Assembly: GCA_946626265.1 (NCBI GenBank)
Contig: CAMOUE010000025.1
Span: forward strand, 1 to 17,415
Length of the DNA stretch: 17,415 bases
Source: an uncultured Eggerthellaceae bacterium
Lineage (GTDB): Bacteria; Actinomycetota; Coriobacteriia; Coriobacteriales; Eggerthellaceae
Direction of reading: 5' to 3'
Shown here piece by piece: positions 7,141 to 13,789 of the stretch. Position numbers and translations under genes: made by a program. The notes below the pieces were generated by a model. It made no database searches. It saw only the letters and a list, made by a program, of their open reading frames with translations, and had not been told where the DNA came from. Within the stretch, counting starts at the first letter, position 1; each line of letters starts with the position of its first letter.

Positions 7141-9351
7141 ATGGCAGAAGCGTTGTACAGGAAATACCGTCCGCAAGTGTTCGAGGACGTCGTGGGCCAA
7201 GAGCCCATCGAGCGGACGCTCAAGAACGCGATCGAGCAGGACAAGGTTTCGCACGCCTACCTGTTCACGGGCCCGCGCGGCACGGGAAAGACGACGACGG
7301 CGCGACTGCTCGCCAAGGCGCTGCTGTGCGAGAAAGGTCCGACGCCCGACCCCGACGGCACGTGCGACGATTGCGAGCTCATCGCCGAGGGCACGCACCC
7401 GGACGTCTACGAGCTCGACGCCGCGAGCCGCACGGGCGTCGAGAACGTCCGCGAGGAGATTATCAGCCGCGTCCAGTTCGCCCCGACCCGGGGCCGCTTC
7501 AAGGTCTACATCATCGACGAGGTCCACATGCTGTCGACGGCCGCGTTCAACGCGCTGCTCAAGACGCTCGAGGAACCGCCGTCGCACGTCGTGTTCGTGC
7601 TGTGCACGACCGATCCCCAGAAAGTCCCCGAGACCATCCACTCGCGGTGCCAACGGTTCGATTTCCGCCGCATCGCGCCCGAGTCGATGGTGTCGCGCCT
7701 CGGCGCCATCTGCATCGCCGAGGGCGTCGAGTTCGAGGGCGAGGCGCTCGACCTGATCGCCCACCGCGCGGAAGGCGGGCTGCGAAACGCCCTTACGTCG
7801 CTCGAGCAGATCATAGCGTTCGAGAACGGCAAGGTCACCCTCGCGGGGGCCGAGCGCTTGCTCGGGGCCATCGACTCGAACGACCTGGCCGAGATAATGG
7901 CCTATGTGGGGAAGCGCGATATCGCCAACTGCTTCCGCTGGACGGCCGACTACATCGAGACGGGCGCCGACCTCGCGCAGTTCGTCCGCGACATGGCCGA
8001 GCACGTCCGCAACCTGTACGTCATGGCGCTCGTCGGCGACGATGCCGACATCGACGTCTCGGAGACGATGCGCCGCGAGCTCGCCGGCGAGCTCCAGTGG
8101 TTCGGGCCCGATCGGGCGAGCCGGCTGCTCGGCGTGCTCGGGGACCTGATGTCGGAGCTGAAGACGTCCTCGAACCCGCGCCTCTCGTTCGAGATCGCCC
8201 TGACGCGCATGGTGAGGCCGGATTCCGACCTCACGATCGAGTCCCTGGCCGAACGCGTCGAGGCGCTGGAAAGCGGCTACTCGGCCGTCGCCCATGTGCT
8301 GCCGGGTAAGCCGCTCGCTCATGCGGGCGCCCCGGTCGCCGCGGGAGCCGGCGCCCCGTCAGCGCACGGCGACGTTTTCTCCCCGGCAGACGACCCCTTC
8401 GCGGCGGCATCGGCGCACGCGCACGAAATCGAATCCGAGATGGCGGCCGAGCCTGCGGCGACGCCCGTCCGCGAGCAGGCGGTGCGGGCGGAACGCGGGG
8501 CGGCTCGCGCCGCGGCGGACCGCGCCGTGCCCGAGCCCGCGCCCTCGTCCGCCCCGGCCGCGTCCGTCGGCGCCCCGACGACCGCGACGGGCGGTGCCCC
8601 CGGCTCCGCGCTCGAGAACCCCGCGTCGCTCCAGCGTATCTGGCAAGCGGCGCTTTCCGCCGTCAAGAAGCAGAAACAGGCGTACGGCGTCCTTTTCATG
8701 AACACGAAGGCGACGTACGACAGCGCGCGCGGCATGCTCGTCGTCAACTTCTCGGCGGACAGTGCGTTCGCGTTCAACGCCGTGCAGAAGCCCGATGTGC
8801 AGGACGCGCTTGCACATGCGCTCGAGCATGCGGCGGGCGGTCCTGTCGCGTTTTGCTTCGAGAAGGGCGGAACGTCCGTGCAGGTTTCGGGCAGCGCGGG
8901 CGCAAGCCGCCAGCAGGCCCAACCGCAGGCTCAACCCCAGCCCCAGCCGCAGCCCCAGCCCCAACCGCAACCGCAGGTCCAACCCCAGTTCCAACCGCAG
9001 CCACAGCCCCAGCCGCAGCCACAGCCACAGCAGCAATCCCGTGGCCGGGGCCAGCAGCCCGCTTACGACCCGGTGCCCTACGAGCAGGTTCCCTACGAGG
9101 AAGTCCCCTACGAGCAGGTTCCCTACGAGGATTCCTACTACGACCCTGCGCCCTATGACGGGTATGGCCAGGCGCCCGTTCGAAACGGCGCCGTCCACCC
9201 GCCCGCCCAAAGCGACGCGACGACGGCGGCTTCCGCCGTGGAGCCGAACCTGACCCCCGAGGGCGCCGTCGTGGAGAACCGCGACGACGTGCAGTCGATG
9301 CTGCAGGCGGGTTTCGGCGCCGGCGTCGTGTTCAGGGAAGTGAACGACTAG
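7141..9351 (+). CDS. dnaX: DNA polymerase III subunit gamma/tau
   Basis: Clamp-loader subunit of the replicative polymerase, 736 residues from the ATG at 7141 (MAEALYRKYRPQVF, the usual DnaX N-terminus); an ATG two codons earlier (7135) is equally near the weak ribosome site. AAA+ motifs: Walker A GPRGTGKT (44-51), Walker B YIIDEVHML, and the sensor/arginine-finger segment HSRCQRF (about 166-172). The zinc module reads C63...D72..C75..C78, where families normally have four Cys. A tau-type domain starts near residue 497 (LQRIWQAALSAVKKQ) and is followed by a Pro/Gln tract (591-632) and a PYEQV repeat (646-664). It ends with a conserved-looking tail (MLQAGFGAGVVF). No slippery A-run for gamma frameshifting is visible, so a single tau-like product is likely. 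ybaB and recR follow, probably in one transcript. Confidence 0.97.
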   Translation: MAEALYRKYRPQVFEDVVGQEPIERTLKNAIEQDKVSHAYLFTGPRGTGKTTTARLLAKALLCEKGPTPDPDGTCDDCELIAEGTHPDVYELDAASRTGVENVREEIISRVQFAPTRGRFKVYIIDEVHMLSTAAFNALLKTLEEPPSHVVFVLCTTDPQKVPETIHSRCQRFDFRRIAPESMVSRLGAICIAEGVEFEGEALDLIAHRAEGGLRNALTSLEQIIAFENGKVTLAGAERLLGAIDSNDLAEIMAYVGKRDIANCFRWTADYIETGADLAQFVRDMAEHVRNLYVMALVGDDADIDVSETMRRELAGELQWFGPDRASRLLGVLGDLMSELKTSSNPRLSFEIALTRMVRPDSDLTIESLAERVEALESGYSAVAHVLPGKPLAHAGAPVAAGAGAPSAHGDVFSPADDPFAAASAHAHEIESEMAAEPAATPVREQAVRAERGAARAAADRAVPEPAPSSAPAASVGAPTTATGGAPGSALENPASLQRIWQAALSAVKKQKQAYGVLFMNTKATYDSARGMLVVNFSADSAFAFNAVQKPDVQDALAHALEHAAGGPVAFCFEKGGTSVQVSGSAGASRQQAQPQAQPQPQPQPQPQPQPQVQPQFQPQPQPQPQPQPQQQSRGRGQQPAYDPVPYEQVPYEEVPYEQVPYEDSYYDPAPYDGYGQAPVRNGAVHPPAQSDATTAASAVEPNLTPEGAVVENRDDVQSMLQAGFGAGVVFREVND
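8911..9036 (+). repeat. Pro-Gln dipeptide-coding repeat in dnaX
   Basis: About 40 codons, almost entirely CAG/CAA alternating with CCG/CCC/CCA, code for a (Pro-Gln)n tract in DnaX interrupted by a few Ala, Val and Phe. Synonymous codons are mixed, so the hexamer repeat is imperfect, which should limit but not prevent slippage. Confidence 0.9.
9076..9132 (+). repeat. 15-base tandem repeat coding PYE(Q/E)V in dnaX
   Basis: Three full units (9076-9090, 9091-9105, 9106-9120) and a partial fourth (9121-9132) code PYEQV, PYEEV, PYEQV and PYED. The first and third units are nearly identical (CCCTACGAGCAGGTT). Further Tyr-rich sequence (SYYDPAPYDGYG) follows without exact repetition. Confidence 0.9.
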
Positions 9352-9394
9352 CAGGCGCGTTTCCACCGCGCTATCTACGAGAAAGGCGATTGAC

Positions 9395-9703
9395 ATGGAC
9401 ATGAACCAAGTGATGCAGCAAGCGCAGAAAATGCAGCTCGAGCTGGCACGCGCGCAGGAGGAAATCAAGGACATGACGTACACGGCGACGTCGGGCGGCG
9501 GCGTCGTCAAAGCCGTCGCAACGGGCGAAGGCGTCATCGAGAGCCTCGAGATCGACCCCGAGGCCGTCGACCCCGACGACGTCGACATGCTTGCCGACAT
9601 GATCGTGGTCGCCGTGAACGAGGCCTTGCGCGGCGTCGCTTCCGCAGGCGAGCAGCGCATGTCGGCCGTGACGGGCGGACTCAACATCCCGGGCCTTTTC
9701 TAG
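9395..9703 (+). CDS. YbaB/EbfC family nucleoid-associated protein
   Basis: A 102-residue protein of the YbaB/EbfC family: small dimeric DNA-binding proteins that coat the nucleoid and are found next to dnaX and recR in many bacteria. The N-terminal helix MNQVMQQAQKMQLEL is typical, then comes the beta-sheet core with GGGVVKAVATGEG and SLEIDPEAVDPDDVDMLADM, and the C-terminal helix ending in GGLNIPGLF. The start is supported by AAAGG 8 bases upstream. It lies 43 bases after dnaX and 30 before recR, with no terminator between, so it is part of the dnaX operon. Confidence 0.95.
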   Translation: MDMNQVMQQAQKMQLELARAQEEIKDMTYTATSGGGVVKAVATGEGVIESLEIDPEAVDPDDVDMLADMIVVAVNEALRGVASAGEQRMSAVTGGLNIPGLF

Positions 9704-9733
9704 GCGCCTCGCGCGGCCTGGAAGGAGGCATTC

Positions 9734-10330
9734 ATGCAATCGACTCCCGCATTGCAGAAACTGCTCGACGAGCTCGAGCGGTTGCCGGGAATTGGCTCGA
9801 AGTCGGCGCAGCGCATCGCCTACTGGATGATGAACACCGACCGGGCGACCGTGATGAGGCTTGCCGAAGCCATAGCGGAGGTCAAGGACACGGTTCATTT
9901 CTGCTCGCGGTGCTTCAACTACGCCGAAGGAGACCTTTGCGAGATCTGCCAATCGGACAAGCGCGACACCTCGCTCATCTGCGTCGTGAGCGAGCCGAGG
10001 GACATCGCCGCCATCGAGCGCACGGGCGCGTTCGACGGAGTGTACCACGTGCTCGGCGGCGAGCTTTCCCCCATGGAGGGGATCGGCCCCGACGAGCTCC
10101 ACGTCGCCGACCTCCTTCGCCGGCTCGCCTCGGAGGACGTGCGGGAGATCGTGCTCGCGACGAACCCGAACGTCGAGGGCGAGACGACGGCTGCGTACAT
10201 AGCACGCCTGGTGAAGCCCCTGGGGCTGACCGTGACGCGGCTGGCGAGCGGCATGCCCGTCGGCGGCGAGCTCGACTTCGTGGACGAGGTGACGCTCGGC
10301 CGCGCAATCGAGGCGCGTCGCGAATTGTAG
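9734..10330 (+). CDS. recR: Recombination mediator protein RecR
   Basis: RecR (198 residues) acts with RecO (and RecF) to load RecA on single-stranded DNA coated by SSB, in gap repair. The three expected parts are present: a helix-hairpin-helix (LERLPGIGSKSAQRIAYWMM, 14-33), a four-cysteine zinc finger (C57, C60, C69, C72) and a Toprim domain from about 81 (E87, then NPNVEGETTAAY near 144-155), with the C-terminal ASGMPVGGELDFVDEVTLG. The start has an excellent ribosome site, GAAGGAGG (9721-9728), 5 bases from the ATG. It is the last gene of dnaX-ybaB-recR. A short GC palindrome (GCCGG CTG CCGGC, 10332-10344) follows the stop but has no T-tract. Confidence 0.97.
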   Translation: MQSTPALQKLLDELERLPGIGSKSAQRIAYWMMNTDRATVMRLAEAIAEVKDTVHFCSRCFNYAEGDLCEICQSDKRDTSLICVVSEPRDIAAIERTGAFDGVYHVLGGELSPMEGIGPDELHVADLLRRLASEDVREIVLATNPNVEGETTAAYIARLVKPLGLTVTRLASGMPVGGELDFVDEVTLGRAIEARREL

Positions 10331-10640
10331 AGCCGGCTGCCGGCGGCACGGCGATCCGGGCTCGGCAACACGACGATCCGCGATTCCTCGGTTTGTCCTG
10401 ATTGTTGTACAGGCGCGTCGAGCTTCAATCCTGGTTTGCCCGCTGGATTTACAGCCTGTTCTGGTTGTGCAGGCTGCCCCCTTCGCGGCAAGCCCATGAT
10501 AGGCTCTTTGAGCATTTGGCCGTGCAAGCCTTTTCTTTTCACCAGTTTTTAGCTAGACTTAACAATACCGTGAACGCCCCTTCGCGCGTATTGTCGTGCG
10601 TCGCCTTTGAGCGCGGTAGCTCCAAGAGGAGCGAATACCG
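10331..10640 (+). other. Gap between recR and the GGDEF/EAL gene, likely leader with a hairpin
   Basis: No convincing gene. A perfect 7-base inverted repeat (CAGCCTG 10452-10458, CAGGCTG 10470-10476) with an 11-base loop lies mid-way. An AT-rich patch follows (about 10531-10566), where TTTTCT (10531-10536), 17 bases and TAGACT (10554-10559) could be a weak promoter for the downstream gene. I looked for the conserved core of cyclic-di-GMP riboswitches and did not see it. A 92-codon frame here (10402-10680) has no ribosome site and overlaps the next gene. Confidence 0.4.
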
Positions 10641-10647
10641 AAGGAGG
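10641..10647 (+). promoter_or_regulatory. Ribosome binding site setting the GGDEF/EAL start
   Basis: AAGGAGG, 4 bases before the ATG at 10652. It rules out the longer in-frame alternative beginning with TTG at 10607, which lies upstream of this site. Confidence 0.85.
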
Positions 10648-10651
10648 CGAT

Positions 10652-12937
10652 ATGGAAACCACGAGCATCCCAGCGACTGAAACTCGCGCGACGGGCACTA
10701 TCGACGAGCACGATGCGCTTACCGGCGTGCGCGGTTACTATACTCTGCTCCGGGATTTCGACTACGCTGCCTACGCGGGGCGTGAAACCTACGTCGTTTT
10801 ATGCGACATCGACAACTTCCGCATGTTCAACGACGCGTACGGCGAGAACCACTGCAACAACGTGCTGGCCGAAATCGGCCGGACGCTCCAGGATTGCTTC
10901 GGCGAGTCGCATGTCTTCCGGTACGGAAGCGACGAGTTCATCGTCGTGGACTCGTTCGACGACGGCGCGACGTTCAACGAGAAGGTCGAGGACCTCAACA
11001 GGCGCATCGGGCTCATTGCCGTCGAGGGCGAGGCTCTGCACATCTCGTTCAGCTATGGATGCGTGCACGGGAAGCTCAACACGTCCGACGACCTTCACGA
11101 GGCGATTCGCCTCGCCGACCGGAAGATGTACGAGGCCAAGCGCATGGGCAAGGCGCGCCTCGTGAGCGTGGCCCTCGACGGGGCCATGACGATGGGAGAG
11201 GGGCGACGCCATCTCGTCGGGCGGAAGGCCTACGAGCTCGACGAGCTCACGGGTCTCGCCAACCTGTTCTTCTTCCGCAAGGAACTCGGCCACATGCTCG
11301 CGAAGCAGGTGGCAGCCGAACCCGTTCCCGACGAGGACCGCCTCGCGCTCATCCACTTCGACATCCAGAACTTCAAGGCCTACAACCAGCAGTTCGGCTT
11401 CGAGGCGGGCGACGAGCTCCTCATCCTCGTGGCGGACGCCATCGAGAAGACGTTCAGGGGTTCGCTCGCGGCGCGGTTCTCGGCCGACCAGTTCATGGTC
11501 GCCACGAAGAAATCGCTGGTGAAAGACGGGTTCCATCAAGTACGCAAAGCGTTTCGCAGCCGGCACAAGGACACGTCCATCTGGCTGCGCGCGGGCGTCA
11601 ACGTTCCCGACGGCGAGTACGACGACGTCGGGTTGAACATGGACCGCGCCAAGATGGCCTGCGACAGCATCAAGGGCCGCCGCGACAAGCTCCTGCGGTT
11701 CTACGACGCCGAACTCAAGGCGCAGATCCTGGCCCATCGCTACGTGCTCGAGAACATCGACCGTGCAATTTCGGAGGGTTGGGTTCGCCCGTACTACCAG
11801 CCCATCGCCCGTGTCGCCACCAACGAGGTGTGCGACGTCGAAGCGCTCGCCCGTTGGGAAGACCCCGAGCGGGGTATCATCTCGCCGGCCGATTTCATCC
11901 CGGTGCTCGAGGACGCGCGCCTCATCCACACGCTCGACCTGCACATCGTCCGTTGCGTCTGCCGGGACCTCAAGCAGTTGATGAACGAGGGCAGGCAGAT
12001 CGGCACGCCCTCGATCAACCTCTCGCGGTTCGATTTCGAGCTGTGCGACATCGTGGCAAGCATCATCGACATCGTCGACGAGTTCGACATCCCGCACAGC
12101 AACATCGCGATCGAAGTCACCGAAAGCGCGCTGAGCGGCAACCAGTTCCTGAAAGCCGACATCGACCGCTTCCGCGATGCGGGCTTCGAGGTGTGGATGG
12201 ACGACTTCGGCAGCGGCTATTCGAGCCTGAGCCTGCTCAAGGAATACAATTTCGACCTGATCAAGATCGACATGGTCTTCCTGCGCGAATTCGACACCAA
12301 CGAGTACGCGCGCGTCGTGCTGGCGCACGTCATCAACATGTCCAAGGAGCTAGGCCTCAAGACGCTCGTCGAGGGCGTCGAGACGGAGGAGCAGTTCAAG
12401 TTCCTCAAGTCGATCGGATGCGGGCGGGCGCAAGGATGGCATTTCGGAAGGCCCGTGAGCTTCGACGGCACGCTCGAGGCCATCACGAACCAGACGTATC
12501 CGCCCGTCGAGAGCCTCAGCATGCGAAGCTTCTACGAGGCGATCGGCCGCACGAACATGGTTCGCCCCAATCCGTCCAAGGCCCCGGGCGGAGGCTACAC
12601 GCCCTCCGACATCCCCGCGGTCATCATCGAGCGGCGCCACGGCGAGTTCAAGTTCCTGAACGTCAGCGACGTGTACCTGACGTTCCTACACGACATGGGC
12701 GTTTCTTCGGTGGAGGAGACCGAGGAGAACATGACGTGCGGCGAGCCGAGCTACAAGCGCCTCCGCGCGAGCATCGAAGACGCCGTCGCGTCCGAGGGCT
12801 GGGTGCGCTCGACGTACGACGACCTGGGATTCCCCTGCTCGCTCGTCATGAAGTGCATTGCACGCAACCTCGAGGAGGACGCCATATCCGTCATCGTCGT
12901 AACGCTCGACGGCTACGGTTCGGTGCGGGAGGGCTAA
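10652..12937 (+). CDS. Cyclic-di-GMP turnover protein: GGDEF - degenerate GGDEF - EAL - C-terminal domain
   Basis: A 761-residue soluble protein without membrane helices. GGDEF domain 1 (about 20-170) has the metal-site segment LCDIDNF and the signature GSDEF (92-96) in place of GG(D/E)EF. GGDEF domain 2 (about 196-352) has SADQF (277-281), so it is probably not catalytic. Neither has an RxxD inhibitory site just before the signature. The EAL domain (about 360-615) keeps all the usual catalytic and metal residues: E397-A-L, N456, E488, D517-D518 in DDFGSGYSSL, K538, E574 and Q594. A last region (about 620-761) has a PAS-like feel (IIERRHGEFKFLNVSDVYLTFL) and may sense a signal. Phosphodiesterase activity is the best inference; cyclase activity of domain 1 is uncertain. 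The gene appears monocistronic. Confidence 0.95.
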   Translation: METTSIPATETRATGTIDEHDALTGVRGYYTLLRDFDYAAYAGRETYVVLCDIDNFRMFNDAYGENHCNNVLAEIGRTLQDCFGESHVFRYGSDEFIVVDSFDDGATFNEKVEDLNRRIGLIAVEGEALHISFSYGCVHGKLNTSDDLHEAIRLADRKMYEAKRMGKARLVSVALDGAMTMGEGRRHLVGRKAYELDELTGLANLFFFRKELGHMLAKQVAAEPVPDEDRLALIHFDIQNFKAYNQQFGFEAGDELLILVADAIEKTFRGSLAARFSADQFMVATKKSLVKDGFHQVRKAFRSRHKDTSIWLRAGVNVPDGEYDDVGLNMDRAKMACDSIKGRRDKLLRFYDAELKAQILAHRYVLENIDRAISEGWVRPYYQPIARVATNEVCDVEALARWEDPERGIISPADFIPVLEDARLIHTLDLHIVRCVCRDLKQLMNEGRQIGTPSINLSRFDFELCDIVASIIDIVDEFDIPHSNIAIEVTESALSGNQFLKADIDRFRDAGFEVWMDDFGSGYSSLSLLKEYNFDLIKIDMVFLREFDTNEYARVVLAHVINMSKELGLKTLVEGVETEEQFKFLKSIGCGRAQGWHFGRPVSFDGTLEAITNQTYPPVESLSMRSFYEAIGRTNMVRPNPSKAPGGGYTPSDIPAVIIERRHGEFKFLNVSDVYLTFLHDMGVSSVEETEENMTCGEPSYKRLRASIEDAVASEGWVRSTYDDLGFPCSLVMKCIARNLEEDAISVIVVTLDGYGSVREG

Positions 12938-12965
12938 GCCCGTCTTGGCTCTAGACGGGTTTGAC
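12936..12965 (+). terminator. Hairpin overlapping the GGDEF/EAL stop codon
   Basis: CCCGTCT (12939-12945) pairs with AGACGGG (12953-12959), and A-T and G-T pairs extend the stem to about 10. The 3' T's are partly used in the stem (GGGTTTGACC), so this is a modest terminator. Confidence 0.5.
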
Positions 12966-12978
12966 CCTATGCCTTTAG

Positions 12979-13015
12979 AATAAAACGCGCCGCGCCTCGG
13001 AAGGGGCGCGGCGCG
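12979..13015 (-). terminator. Strong leftward intrinsic terminator
   Basis: CGCGCCGCGCC (12986-12996) and GGCGCGGCGCG (13005-13015) form an 11-bp GC stem with an 8-base loop. On the minus strand the stem is followed at once by TTTTATTC, as in a classical terminator. On the plus strand it is followed by CGGCGTATACG, with no T-tract. It therefore faces transcription coming from the right, that is the polymerase operon at 15058-13523. The same hairpin would also sit in the 5' leader of the rightward gene at 13050. Confidence 0.75.
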
Positions 13016-13049
13016 CGGCGTATACGACAAGTGAATGGAAGTGCTTTAC

Positions 13050-13457
13050 ATGATTGTTGGAACGTTCGATATCGCGATAGAGACGCCCAAGTACCACAGG
13101 CGTGGCACGCTTGCTCTGAAAAGCGATGGCGGGAAGATCATGGCGCGCCTGAACTCGGGCGACATGAACGACGTCGAATTCGCCGGGACATGCGATGGTC
13201 AGGAGTTCTGCTTCGAGGGCAAGGGCGAGTTCCCGCTCGTCGGCGCCATCGACTACACGGCGAAGGGCAAGGTCTGGGGCAACACAGTCGATCTGACGTG
13301 CGAGACGAGCGCGGGCAAGATCACCATGTTCGGAACGCGCCTGTCGACGTCCGCGGGCGAGTTCAAGAGCTCGCACGAGTACATGATGTCCGTCGCGTCG
13401 GGCGATTTCACCGACGACGGGACGATGTACTCCGGCCTGTACTCCGACGCCCATTAG
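13050..13457 (+). CDS. Small beta-rich protein of unknown function
   Basis: A 135-residue protein. I chose the ATG at 13050 because GGAAG lies 8 bases before it; the ATG at 13035 has no ribosome site. The sequence alternates short hydrophobic/polar stretches with turn residues (GTFDIAIETP, GTLALKSDGG, VEFAGTCDGQEFCFEGKGEF, IDYTAKGKVWGNTVDLTCE, ITMFGTRL), suggesting an antiparallel beta barrel of 8 or more strands over about residues 3-98. A polar tail of about 37 residues follows. Three Cys are present; there is no signal peptide or membrane segment. It resembles small calycin-like domains common in Coriobacteriia and Clostridia, but I do not recognise a named family with certainty. It lies between a cyclic-di-GMP gene and an opposing SOS operon. 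Confidence 0.8.
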   Translation: MIVGTFDIAIETPKYHRRGTLALKSDGGKIMARLNSGDMNDVEFAGTCDGQEFCFEGKGEFPLVGAIDYTAKGKVWGNTVDLTCETSAGKITMFGTRLSTSAGEFKSSHEYMMSVASGDFTDDGTMYSGLYSDAH

Positions 13458-13485
13458 CCTTTACTTCGGCGTCCATTAGCTTTAC
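13443..13485 (+). repeat. Tandem duplication at the end of the small gene
   Basis: Bases 13443-13464 (tccgacgcccattagccttt then ac) are repeated at once, with 18 of 22 positions conserved, at 13465-13485. Copy 1 contains the last codons and the TAG stop of the gene; copy 2 repeats that stop in the 3' region. Confidence 0.7.
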
Positions 13486-13522
13486 CCGAGATGTCTCGGG
13501 CGATCCCGCGCCCGGCCCGGGC
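13485..13522. repeat. Two palindromes between convergent genes
   Basis: CCCGAGA TG TCTCGGG (13485-13500) and GCCCGG C CCGGGC (13510-13522) are perfect inverted repeats between the end of the rightward small gene and the end of the leftward operon. Neither strand has a good T-tract after them, so they may pause polymerase or protect 3' ends rather than act as efficient terminators. Confidence 0.55.
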
Positions 13523-13780
13523 CTAGACTTTCTCCTCCACGAACCAGCGGGGGTTCTCGTGGAAGAGGTAGGTCGTTGCCTGCCCGATGCGGATGAGGTA
13601 GCGCGTTCCCGTGCCGCCTACCTTGAGCGATGCCGCGCGGCGGACGTCGAGTATGCGGTCAATCTCGAACGTGCGGCCGTCTTGCCAGGTGATGGAGACG
13701 GGCGTGACGCGGCCGTCCTCGTCCGTGCGGGCGAGGACCTCCACGTAGTGCTTGCGGCGGCTTTCGATTCCCTGAACCAT
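13523..13780 (-). CDS. Small conserved-type partner protein of the Y-family polymerase
   Basis: An 85-residue protein starting 9 bases after the polymerase stop, with no ribosome site of its own, so probably translated by coupling. The sequence looks beta-rich and basic: VEVLARTDEDGRVTPVSITW, then DGRTFEIDRILDVRRAASL, GTRYLIRIGQATTYLF and a C-terminal PRWFVEEKV. Small proteins with the same WxDGR(x)(Y/F)EID...DVR...RY pattern occur beside Y-family polymerases in other Gram-positive bacteria, from memory. The position also recalls DUF6504 or YolD-like neighbours of other translesion polymerases, but I do not see clear homology to either. A role in translesion synthesis is inferred from context only. 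Confidence 0.8.
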   Translation of the reverse strand: MVQGIESRRKHYVEVLARTDEDGRVTPVSITWQDGRTFEIDRILDVRRAASLKVGGTGTRYLIRIGQATTYLFHENPRWFVEEKV

Positions 13781-13789
13781 GGCACGCGC

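Noticed and set aside
7141..9351. Programmed frameshift producing a short gamma form of DnaX
   Set aside because: No slippery A-run followed by a hairpin is seen near the end of the AAA+ region.
10331..10651. Possible cyclic-di-GMP riboswitch before the GGDEF/EAL gene
   Set aside because: The conserved core bases of class I and II cyclic-di-GMP riboswitches are not visible; only a simple inverted repeat is present.
10402..10680. 92-codon plus-strand frame between recR and the GGDEF/EAL gene
   Set aside because: It starts at a TTG without a ribosome site, overlaps the strong ribosome site and start of the next gene, and looks like no protein I know.
13035..13049. Earlier ATG for the small beta-rich protein
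   Set aside because: No ribosome site precedes it, whereas GGAAG precedes the ATG at 13050 at good spacing.
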